A DNA stretch of 5,819 nt from Nitrososphaeraceae archaeon (GTDB taxonomy: Archaea; Thermoproteota; Nitrososphaeria; Nitrososphaerales; Nitrososphaeraceae), in NCBI GenBank assembly GCA_025449515.1, contig JANWJI010000042.1, positions 1 through 5,819 on the forward strand, written 5' to 3'. This document shows positions 1 to 4,963 of the stretch, in pieces; within the stretch, counting starts at the first letter, position 1; every line of letters starts with the position of its first letter. The position numbers were made by a program, and so were the translations under genes. The notes beneath the pieces are model-generated. The model was not told the origin of the DNA. It worked only from the letters and a program-made list of their open reading frames with translations, and ran no database searches.

Positions 1-2
1 CC

Positions 3-227
3 GTGAAATTCAAAAGTAAGTTTAGCTCAATAGAAAAAAAAATATACTCAGTTTTGGTGGATAGAATTGATAGGTCACAGTTTTATCTAACTACCGTTGC
101 GGATAGTGGGCTACCAATTAAACAGTTCGTCGGTGGCATAGAGTATTCAAATCCGAATATATCAATGCTAGTGGGCTCAGCTTGTGATTGTACATCCTTT
201 GATATTCTGGACGTAATCATTCAGTAA
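3..227 (+). CDS. Unassigned small protein or C-terminal end of a larger gene (possibly 5' truncated)
   Basis: An open frame of 74 codons begins at a GTG two bases into the window and ends in TAA. Because there is no room to see an upstream stop, this may be the tail of a longer protein rather than a complete one. I do not recognise the family. The N-terminal third is basic and charged, followed by alternating hydrophobic stretches (for example around YLTTVA and ISMLVG) and a Cys pair spaced C-D-C near residues 61-63; no transmembrane segment or signal peptide stands out. The next gene starts about 37-52 bp downstream on the same strand and I see no strong TATA box between them, so co-transcription is possible. 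A run of six T (230-235) follows the stop and could weaken transcription. Coding status is moderately likely, function unknown. Confidence 0.5.
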   Translation: MKFKSKFSSIEKKIYSVLVDRIDRSQFYLTTVADSGLPIKQFVGGIEYSNPNISMLVGSACDCTSFDILDVIIQ

Positions 228-264
228 CATTTTTTAGCTTAATCGCTGTAATGACTGAGCGGAA

Positions 265-978
265 TTGGATCCGTTAAAAATGGTACGAATTACAACGGAT
301 TCGGGTCAACTCCCTACAAAGGTTTATAGACTTATAAACGATAGGTTTCATCTAGTAACACAAGGAATTTCACGTGTAGAAAGAGCCACCGGGATAAGAT
401 ATCCGCTCTATTATATTGAACCTAACCTTGTAGTCTCAACCTCTGCTATCGAGTCGGGACAATTTGGAATTTTGTTCGCGAGAACAATACCAATAGTAGT
501 TGACAATGATCTAAGAATAGTTGTTCAAATTACTGCCCCGTTGATTACTTGTGGTCATCTTGGAAGTATTCATGCAATTTTAGCACACGAGTTTCTTCAT
601 TATCTCCAATTCATGAGTAAAATAATCAAAATGGACGTTCTTTCCGATGAGATATCGCGTTCTTTGTTTGAGCAAAAATATGTAGACCACTCTCGCCTTA
701 TCCAGGAAAAAGTTGTGTTTAAAAATGACCCTACTTTAATTCGTCATCTCTTAAGTAGATTTTCTACAGGATTTAAAGATAAGCGATTGGAAGATAGAGT
801 CATGAAAGAATGGATGCATAAGGGTCTTCCTGTGACGACGATACCATTAGATTCAAACGTGACAACAGTAACAATTGATAAGATTGCTTCCGTTAAAATA
901 GACCCTGAACTGAAAGAAAAAATATTCAAATTCGAAAGCCAAGAATTGAACAGCGGAAGATTTAGACATAATGTCTAG
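265..978 (+). CDS. Putative zinc metallopeptidase-like protein (HEFLH motif)
   Basis: A 237-residue protein containing H-E-F-L-H at residues 108-112, preceded by an Ala-rich helix (IHAILA) and followed by aromatic/hydrophobic residues, which is the usual setting of the zinc-binding helix of HExxH metallopeptidases. The preceding segment (about 45-95) is rich in predicted beta strands, as in the small minigluzincin-like folds. A third ligand is not certain: acidic candidates are E129, E136, E148 and the E176/E182 cluster in a charged helix. No signal peptide or membrane span is visible, so a cytoplasmic location is inferred. An in-frame TGA at 256-258 restricts the start to TTG 265 or ATG 280; ATG 280 (five codons shorter) is an equally good choice. 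The end overlaps the next gene by 8 bp, implying coupled translation. The actual substrate and family name are not recognisable; peptidase activity is an inference from the motif. Confidence 0.75.
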   Translation: MDPLKMVRITTDSGQLPTKVYRLINDRFHLVTQGISRVERATGIRYPLYYIEPNLVVSTSAIESGQFGILFARTIPIVVDNDLRIVVQITAPLITCGHLGSIHAILAHEFLHYLQFMSKIIKMDVLSDEISRSLFEQKYVDHSRLIQEKVVFKNDPTLIRHLLSRFSTGFKDKRLEDRVMKEWMHKGLPVTTIPLDSNVTTVTIDKIASVKIDPELKEKIFKFESQELNSGRFRHNV

Positions 979-2635
979 CATTGTTAATAGAGAATTAAAA
1001 AAGATTAATGAGTGTATTAACAAGGTAACAAGGGGTAATGATATTGCCGGAGTTTGCTTATACGGCTCAAGGGCCGCCGGATACGCAAGAAGCGATAGTG
1101 ACTATGACATTATGATCGTTCTTGAGAATTATTCTCATGTTGTAAAGTATCTATACAAGAAAATACAAGGGCTTAGAATTTCAGCTTTGATAGTTGATCT
1201 TATATCAGTAGAAAAAGACGCAAAATACTCATTCCTTGGAGAATTTGTTATAGGACGATTATTACATGTATACGAACCAATAGTAAATCCTGACCTTTTT
1301 GAAAGGCTTGAGAGAATATATAAAAAAAGAGTCATTATCGAACAGCTGAGTAATATCTCGAAATCCTTGTCTATATTCAGTACTGAGGTTTCGTTCCCGT
1401 TAGAGTACGTCATGTTTTCAAAAATAAAGAATAGGTGTTCGTTGCATCCTAATGCAGTCTATAGCTTTTTGCAAACATATGGAGGAAATAACGCCACTAG
1501 AAACATGAAAATCGCGCTTGTGGGATATCAAATGGCGTTCCAAGAAATTAAAAATGACAACAAGCCATTAGTAGATGTTACTGTAAGTGGGAATATGCTG
1601 CGCCTGGTCAACTCACAACCTCATACAAACAGCGCCAACAGAAGTGTAGGTCTACGACTTGGAAAAAAATTTCATGAATTAAGTTCGTATGCAATTCATG
1701 CTTACGCCGGAAGAAAAATATTGCATTATATGATGCGAGAGGCTCAATCTAAAATTAATAGACAGAGACAACTTCCTCTTAGATTGCCACGTTTTATTAA
1801 AAGCCCAGAAGACCTTTATTGGAATATACCAGAAGGAAAGTTAATATTCGACGGCACAAACTGGCTGCAAGAATACGCTAAATACAAAGGTTTTCAGAAA
1901 TATGAGGTTGCAGTTAAGAAAAGATTGGGAAAATCACACGGTGAAACATTGAAATACACAATCTTAGATGTTGATACAAAGTATCATAAGTCAATCGTTG
2001 TCAAGCATTTTGCTAGATCAAGCCTAGGGAAAAATCCAATATTGGTTTCGTGGTTGACTTCACAAAAAATACCCAGATCACATCCTCTATTCCTGCTTGG
2101 GACAGAATACAAGGCATTAAGATATCTACGCAGTATTGGATTAAGAACACCATTGATCGAATCCGTAGTGATCGGAAAACGCCTGCTGATAACAGAACAC
2201 ATCGAAGGGACGACTTTGGAAGCCCTGACGAATAATCTACTTGCAGGGAGAAACCTGAGTTCATTGTATTGGCTAGGGATTGTTGGAGAGGAAATCGCGA
2301 CGATCCACCACAACCATTCAGCTTTGGGAAGTATTCGACCTGCAGACCTTATCATATCTGACAAATGTATTTTTTTTACTGGCTTAGATCAGTTTAAATT
2401 TAGATCAGGTGACCTCAATTGGGATACAATTCATCTAATTGCTCGTGCCCTGGGCAAAACTTCGAACATCGACATGGCAAAAAAAATCGCCAGAATATAC
2501 TTCACCGGCTACAAAAGAAAGACGGATAGTGCGGGACGCCTGGCCCTTGCTAAATCCGATCGATATATCGAGTTGCTTGATATGATTATTAGTCGTCCTA
2601 TTGGAAAAATAATAGGTAATGAATTAGATAATTAA
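971..2635 (+). CDS. Nucleotidyltransferase-domain protein fused to a Bud32/RIO-like pseudokinase domain
   Basis: A 554-residue two-domain protein. The head (about 20-85) is a Pol-beta-type minimal nucleotidyltransferase: G32-S33 in YGSRAAG, D44 and D46 in SDYDIMIV, and a third acidic residue D76 on the next strand (LIVDLI), so all three metal-binding acids are present. Residues about 110-275 form a mostly helical linker region I do not recognise. The tail (about 310-550) reads as a protein-kinase-like fold near Bud32/RIO: candidate ATP-anchoring K345 (IVVKHF), alpha-C-like E379 (GTEYKAL), hinge EHIEG (409-413), and a catalytic-loop equivalent LGSIRPADLII (452-462). In Bud32 that loop is typically HGDLTTSN, so here catalytic Asp is Ser454 and the following Asn is Asp459; the DFG position is T470-G-L. 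It is thus probably a pseudokinase. ATG overlaps the upstream gene by 8 bp (GGAAG lies about 12 nt upstream). It converges on S27ae with 8 bp between stops. Target of nucleotidyl transfer is unknown. Confidence 0.8.
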   Translation: MSSIVNRELKKINECINKVTRGNDIAGVCLYGSRAAGYARSDSDYDIMIVLENYSHVVKYLYKKIQGLRISALIVDLISVEKDAKYSFLGEFVIGRLLHVYEPIVNPDLFERLERIYKKRVIIEQLSNISKSLSIFSTEVSFPLEYVMFSKIKNRCSLHPNAVYSFLQTYGGNNATRNMKIALVGYQMAFQEIKNDNKPLVDVTVSGNMLRLVNSQPHTNSANRSVGLRLGKKFHELSSYAIHAYAGRKILHYMMREAQSKINRQRQLPLRLPRFIKSPEDLYWNIPEGKLIFDGTNWLQEYAKYKGFQKYEVAVKKRLGKSHGETLKYTILDVDTKYHKSIVVKHFARSSLGKNPILVSWLTSQKIPRSHPLFLLGTEYKALRYLRSIGLRTPLIESVVIGKRLLITEHIEGTTLEALTNNLLAGRNLSSLYWLGIVGEEIATIHHNHSALGSIRPADLIISDKCIFFTGLDQFKFRSGDLNWDTIHLIARALGKTSNIDMAKKIARIYFTGYKRKTDSAGRLALAKSDRYIELLDMIISRPIGKIIGNELDN

Positions 2636-2643
2636 ATATGCGC

Positions 2644-2859
2644 TTAGCTTTTATTGGTTTGTTTCTTAGACTCATCACTACGCCTAAATTCGGTAAAGCC
2701 ACATTTACCGCACGTATTCCTATTCTTATGTTCAGCCATAAATACACCCCTCCCACATCTTGGGCATTCCCGCCTACCCCTTGTGAGTTTTTCGCCCTCA
2801 ATCTTATAGAACTTGTATATTGCTACCTCGCTAGCAGCAGACTTCTCCTTGTTAGGCAA
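2644..2859 (-). CDS. rps27ae: Small ribosomal subunit protein S27ae (eS31)
   Basis: A 71-residue zinc-ribbon protein of the small ribosomal subunit; the archaeal version lacks the ubiquitin fused to it in eukaryotes. The diagnostic core is visible: a basic lead-in (GEKLTRGRR), C32-P-R-C35, then GVFMAEHKNR, then C50-G-K-C53, giving four Cys ligands for one zinc, followed by a polar tail rich in Ser and Lys. Length fits the family. The start is a TTG that directly follows the TAG stop of S24e with no bases between, so translation probably depends on termination and re-initiation on the shared S24e-S27ae message; a purine run (GGAAAGGGGAAG) just upstream could act as a ribosome-binding site. An internal start would lie too close to the zinc ribbon. 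The gene ends 8 bp from the convergent nucleotidyltransferase gene, so the two 3' ends of transcription must overlap coding sequence. Confidence 0.95.
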   Translation of the reverse strand: MPNKEKSAASEVAIYKFYKIEGEKLTRGRRECPRCGRGVFMAEHKNRNTCGKCGFTEFRRSDESKKQTNKS

Positions 2860-3246
2860 CTATTTCTTCCCCTTTCCTGATGCCGCTTTTGATCCTTTTG
2901 CTAGAGCTTGTTTAGCTTTAAGCCTAGCAGCTTTCTCGTCGTCTATTATTTTCTTTCTTTCATCTTTGGGTAAAGTTCTCAAGATCCTATATCGAGGAAG
3001 TAAGGACTTCGCTTGTTCCAGGCTGCTATAAATGTAAAAAATGCCATGTAAATCAGTTTTGCCTTTCTCTCCGTTCATAGAAATTGGAATTACAGTCTTC
3101 GGATCCACATTGTTCTTGTTAGCTACCATCTGAGCTGCTTCATTTCTTTTTATCTTTCCTGCGGCATTGCTAAATACAACACTAATTTCTCTTCTGCTTA
3201 GTAGACTATTATTGCGATCGTTTAGGGTGAGAACTTCAATTGACAA
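2860..3246 (-). CDS. rps24e: Small ribosomal subunit protein S24e
   Basis: A 128-residue basic protein of the small ribosomal subunit found in Archaea and eukaryotes. Family signatures are seen in order: an N-terminal beta strand followed by ND-R and the LLSRREI motif (about residues 9-22), a middle strand with the VIPI segment, a Gly/Lys turn (GEKGKTDLHG) followed by the FYIYSS strand, and LLPRYRILR near 83-91. After this the chain continues with a Lys/Ala-rich helical tail (KAARLKAKQALAKGS), so it is longer than the roughly 100-residue core of the family. The start is TTG: it gives the usual N-terminus directly before the first strand and the next in-frame Met would delete the RREI motif. 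A TATA box about 30 bp upstream implies a very short or absent leader. It is the first gene of the S24e-S27ae pair. Confidence 0.94.
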   Translation of the reverse strand: MSIEVLTLNDRNNSLLSRREISVVFSNAAGKIKRNEAAQMVANKNNVDPKTVIPISMNGEKGKTDLHGIFYIYSSLEQAKSLLPRYRILRTLPKDERKKIIDDEKAARLKAKQALAKGSKAASGKGKK

Positions 3247-3267
3247 ATCGAACTATCAAGATATTGC

Positions 3268-3283
3268 CTTTTATATATAAAGT
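3268..3283 (-). promoter_or_regulatory. TATA box for the S24e-S27ae unit
   Basis: On the - strand the sequence reads CTTTATATATAAAAGG, a near-perfect archaeal TATA element centred close to 3276. Its centre is about 30 nt upstream of the S24e TTG start (3246-3244), and archaeal transcription usually starts about 25 nt downstream of the element centre. This places the transcript start within a few bases of the start codon, so a leaderless or nearly leaderless message is inferred. Confidence 0.75.
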
Positions 3284-3360
3284 TGTGCATTTTCTAAACG
3301 GAATCTCATCACTTGTTCAAATTTGTTTCTGGAGTCTGGTACGATGACAGCATGAAACTA

Positions 3361-3383
3361 ACATCTGGTATTCCCTAAGATGT
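3361..3383. repeat. Short inverted repeat downstream of tRNA-Arg
   Basis: ACATCT (3361-3366) and AGATGT (3378-3383) form a perfect 6-bp inverted repeat around an 11-nt loop. It lies about 35 nt beyond the 3' end of the tRNA in its direction of transcription, in a 171-bp spacer between the tRNA and the S24e gene where I see no ORF or other RNA gene. It might fold in a read-through transcript but has no T-tract typical of a terminator. Could be chance. Confidence 0.3.
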
Positions 3384-3417
3384 CTAATGCAAGATTGACG
3401 AATCGAATCAAATAGAA

Positions 3418-3505
3418 CGGGTCCGACGGGCTTCGATCCCGTGCAGGCTGGCTTCGGAGGCCAATGCAGTTATTCAGCACCCTCTCCTGACTGGGTCACG
3501 GACCC
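3418..3505 (-). tRNA. tRNA-Arg (anticodon CCG) with a 13-nt intron
   Basis: The - strand folds into a full cloverleaf. Acceptor GGGTCCG (3505-3499) pairs perfectly with CGGACCC (3425-3419), discriminator G at 3418, no encoded CCA. The D stem is ACCC/GGGT (3496-3493 and 3482-3479) with loop AGTCAGGAGA carrying G18-G19-A20; A20 is a known arginine identity base. The anticodon arm is TTGGC-CTCCGAA-GCCAG (3464-3448), with C32, T33 and anticodon C-C-G at 3457-3455. A five-base variable region CCTGC follows, then T arm ACGGG-ATCGAAG-CCCGT (3442-3426). Fourteen bases lie between D stem and anticodon stem instead of one, so a 13-nt intron must be removed to give a 75-nt mature tRNA. The T loop begins with A instead of the near-universal T54. 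The tRNA decodes CGG codons. It is not a Ser/Leu type tRNA: the extra bases precede the anticodon arm and the variable region is short. Confidence 0.9.
3466..3478 (-). other. 13-nt tRNA intron at position 25/26 (bulge-helix-bulge)
   Basis: The intron on the - strand is GCTGAATAACTGC. The predicted splice structure has an outer helix GAGG (3484-3481) with CCTC (3460-3457), a 3-nt bulge GTG (3480-3478), a 4-bp central helix CTGA (3477-3474) with TTGG (3464-3461; two of its pairs are G-T wobbles), and a second 3-nt bulge GCA (3467-3465). Cutting each bulge after its second base, as the archaeal splicing endonuclease does, removes exactly 13 nt and leaves A26, restoring canonical spacing. Introns away from position 37/38 are known in Archaea, including Thaumarchaeota. 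Shifting by one base (keeping G26) cannot be excluded from sequence alone. Confidence 0.75.
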
Positions 3506-3525
3506 CAAGTAGAATAATGTTGAAT

Positions 3526-3535
3526 ATTATTTAAA
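3526..3535 (-). promoter_or_regulatory. TATA box for tRNA-Arg
   Basis: On the - strand the sequence is TTTAAATAAT, centred near 3531 and about 26 nt upstream of the mature tRNA 5' end (3505). That is the expected archaeal spacing, so transcription would begin at or just before the mature end with little or no 5' leader. The surrounding spacer 3506-3682 is very AT-rich and I see no ORF in it. Confidence 0.6.
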
Positions 3536-3650
3536 GAATAACTGCAATGTACTGTTGGATACAGATTTTTCATAAATATAAACAGGAATATAAATTATGG
3601 ATATTATTATTGTTTAAATTGCTTAGTATTAATAGAAATGATAGTATAAT

Positions 3651-3671
3651 GGTTATATATTTATAATAACC
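3651..3671 (+). promoter_or_regulatory. TATA box within an inverted repeat, upstream of the 123-aa gene
   Basis: The A/T run TTATATATTTATAATAA (3653-3669) holds a good archaeal TATA element; its centre is about 22-27 nt upstream of the ATG at 3683, so the message is probably leaderless. The element is bracketed by GGTTAT (3651-3656) and ATAACC (3666-3671), a perfect 6-bp inverted repeat with a 9-bp spacer. A dimeric repressor binding here would block TBP access; that reading is an inference, since AT-rich palindromes also arise by chance. Confidence 0.55.
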
Positions 3672-3682
3672 AATATAATTAT

Positions 3683-4054
3683 ATGTATGTTCGAATCGGC
3701 AATTTAGAAATCCTTGACTCATACATGAGTAGTATAGAAATAGGTGATACCGTATCAGTCGAGGCATTGGTAAGAAACCCGCTTGACTGGCATCATTTCT
3801 ATGAAACCCTTACCTCAATCAATCCTGGAAATACGACTCACTTCACGGTTGTCACTAAAAGCGGGGAACGTGTCGTGGGAATAGGCAATGTTGCAGAAAT
3901 TGATAAGTGGAGTAATAAGGGTCAGTTCGGCTTCAAGATAAAATTGAAAACGAATAAGCGCAAATCGGCAAGTATGAAGCGAGCTCAGTTACCGACTTCA
4001 ATCGGACTTGAAGACAAAACATTGGAACACAGCTTGGAAATTGCTGCTAGATAG
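3683..4054 (+). CDS. Unassigned 123-aa basic protein
   Basis: A 123-residue ORF with an ATG start placed ideally behind a TATA box, ending in TAG. I do not recognise the family. The first 75 residues look like a compact alpha/beta or beta-rich domain: alternating strands (IEIGDTVSVEALV, HFTVVTKSGERVVGIGNV) around a His/Trp/aromatic segment DWHHFYETL. Next comes a basic stretch with FKIKLKTNKRK (about 91-101), then a polar tail with an EHSLEIAAR end. The Lys/Arg patch could contact nucleic acid, but there is no defined motif for this. No signal peptide or membrane span is seen. It stands alone: the tRNA is divergent upstream and a 201-bp spacer separates it from the next gene on the same strand, which has its own TATA box. 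Confidence 0.75.
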   Translation: MYVRIGNLEILDSYMSSIEIGDTVSVEALVRNPLDWHHFYETLTSINPGNTTHFTVVTKSGERVVGIGNVAEIDKWSNKGQFGFKIKLKTNKRKSASMKRAQLPTSIGLEDKTLEHSLEIAAR

Positions 4055-4079
4055 GATATCGCAAATTTTGATGGGATGA

Positions 4080-4123
4080 CCAGCACTCGAAGAAATCACT
4101 AGATCTTCACTAGATATTGCTGG
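4080..4123. repeat. Possible stem-loop with internal pairing in the 4055-4255 spacer
   Basis: CCAGCA (4080-4085) and TGCTGG (4118-4123) pair perfectly. Inside them GAAGA (4089-4093) pairs with TCTTC (4104-4108), leaving an asymmetric internal loop, so the segment could fold as a two-tier hairpin. The same stretch also contains the direct repeat TCACTAGAT at 4096-4104 and 4107-4115 (11-bp period). No T-tract follows. Whether it is transcribed is unknown. Confidence 0.35.
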
Positions 4124-4141
4124 ACTCCAATACAGTAAGCC

Positions 4142-4175
4142 ACAATTAGGATTTCCCACACGGAAATTTGATTGT
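4142..4175. repeat. Imperfect hairpin in the 4055-4255 spacer
   Basis: ATTTCC (4151-4156) and GGAAAT (4162-4167) form a perfect 6-bp stem around a CACAC loop. Two G-T pairs can extend it, and the outer arms ACAAT (4142-4146) and ATTGT (4171-4175) pair perfectly across a small internal loop, for about 13 pairs in total. It lies upstream of the phosphatase promoter and is not followed by T residues on either strand, so it does not look like a terminator. Confidence 0.45.
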
Positions 4176-4218
4176 CTCAAATAATCATCTGCCAACCTAT
4201 CGAATTGGATCGCTAATA

Positions 4219-4230
4219 ATACTTATATCC
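4219..4230 (+). promoter_or_regulatory. TATA box for the phosphatase-argS unit
   Basis: ATACTTATATCC contains a TATA-like core (CTTATAT, 4222-4228) whose centre is about 31 nt upstream of the TTG start at 4256 and 34 nt upstream of the alternative GTG at 4259. This suggests a short leader or a leaderless transcript that would continue into argS, given the overlap of the two genes. It is weaker than the S24e element. Confidence 0.5.
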
Positions 4231-4255
4231 CAAAGGACAAGTCAACGCATACTGC

Positions 4256-4963
4256 TTGGTGTCGATTAGATATTTTGCAATTGATATAGATGGCACTCTA
4301 ACAGAAAATGGTGGAGGAATTATCCATCTGCCTGCACTTGCCACCCTGCGATATCTTGAAAATCTTGGGTATAAAATCATTTATGTTACTGGTAGATCGT
4401 CTGAAGAGGCATATGTAATTGCAAGCTTTGGTGGAACGACAAAATTATCTGTAGGCGAAAACGGCGGAGCTGTAATGCTTGCACCACGTCAACATATACT
4501 ATTGGCAAATAAAGCCGTCTGCGAGAGTGGATATGAGGTACTGAGTCACAATCTTAAGGGCGTAAAAATCAAGCCAGTATTTGATCGACACACAGAGGTA
4601 GTTTTGTATAGAACATTTGATATCAAAGAAGGCCAAAGAATACTTGACAGCCATAATCTGAATTTAAGTCTAGTCGACAGTATGTATGCTTACCATATTA
4701 ATGAAAAGGGCATACATAAGGGTACCGGCTTGGTAGAGGCGCTGCGGATCCTTGGAGGAAAGCTTGAAGAAACGGTCGCCATAGGGGATAGCGAAACTGA
4801 TGTTCCACTATTTAAGATATGTGGATTCAGTGTAGCATTAGGGCAGGCAGCTGATAACGTTAAAGCTGTAGCGAAGTACGTTGTCTCTGAAAAGCAAGGA
4901 AGAGGGCTAATTCAGGCATTAAATCTGATAACCAACAAACATTTGGGGAAGACCAAAAAATGA
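4256..4963 (+). CDS. pgp: Phosphoglycolate phosphatase, archaeal HAD type
   Basis: A 235-residue HAD-superfamily phosphatase (Cof/IIB type, as in the archaeal enzyme TA0175), expected to hydrolyse 2-phosphoglycolate to glycolate in the cytoplasm with Mg2+. All four HAD motifs are present: motif I D10-I-D12-G-T (nucleophile D10, acid/base D12), motif II T45 in VTGRS, motif III K155 in HKGTGL, and motif IV GDSETD (177-182). The inserted cap domain occupies about residues 80-150, between motifs II and III, as in type IIB members. The start is TTG 4256 or GTG 4259 one codon later; both lie just before the first strand RYFAIDIDG, so the N-terminus is well fixed. The stop TGA overlaps the argS start as ATGA, so translation is coupled. 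Related HAD enzymes act on other sugar phosphates, so substrate is a family-based assignment. Confidence 0.88.
   Translation: MVSIRYFAIDIDGTLTENGGGIIHLPALATLRYLENLGYKIIYVTGRSSEEAYVIASFGGTTKLSVGENGGAVMLAPRQHILLANKAVCESGYEVLSHNLKGVKIKPVFDRHTEVVLYRTFDIKEGQRILDSHNLNLSLVDSMYAYHINEKGIHKGTGLVEALRILGGKLEETVAIGDSETDVPLFKICGFSVALGQAADNVKAVAKYVVSEKQGRGLIQALNLITNKHLGKTKK

Larger units (their letters stand above)
3462..3549. repeat. Inverted repeat linking the tRNA intron to the tRNA promoter
   Basis: TGCAGTTATTC at 3465-3475, which covers most of the intron plus A26, has a perfect 11-bp inverted partner GAATAACTGCA at 3536-3546, directly upstream of the tRNA TATA box. Extending three bases outward on each side gives 13 matches of 14 (3462-3475 against 3536-3549). 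The arms are 60 bp apart and flank the 5' half of the tRNA gene. The right arm is outside the expected transcript, so this is a DNA-level repeat and not an RNA hairpin. Cause unknown. Confidence 0.6.

Noticed and set aside
230..242. T-run and AT-rich stretch before the HExxH gene as a promoter or terminator
   Set aside because: Only six T residues and no clear TATA consensus at the right spacing; too weak to list as a feature.
1984..2364. - strand ORFs and a short + frame ORF inside the pseudokinase region
   Set aside because: Shadows of the 554-codon gene, which shows continuous domain-like sequence in its own frame.
2638..3031. + strand ORFs across the S27ae/S24e region
   Set aside because: They are antisense to two clearly recognised ribosomal protein genes with intact family motifs; the translations are low-complexity Phe/Leu/Ser shadows.
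3306..3312. Perfect C-box-like GTGATGA on the - strand, possible C/D box sRNA
   Set aside because: No D box (CTGA) within a plausible distance downstream before the S24e TATA box, so no C/D RNA can be drawn.
3419..3505. tRNA on the + strand, or a Ser/Leu type tRNA with a long variable arm
   Set aside because: The + strand lacks a T loop in the right place. On the - strand no anticodon arm with T33 forms in the first candidate position, while TTGGC-CTCCGAA-GCCAG is perfect and the variable region is 5 nt.
3998..4195. 65-codon ORF on the - strand starting TTG with a TATA-like sequence upstream
   Set aside because: It overlaps the end of the 123-aa gene antisense, has no recognisable motif, a Ser-rich unlikely composition, and its TATA-like sequence is better explained as the + strand phosphatase promoter.
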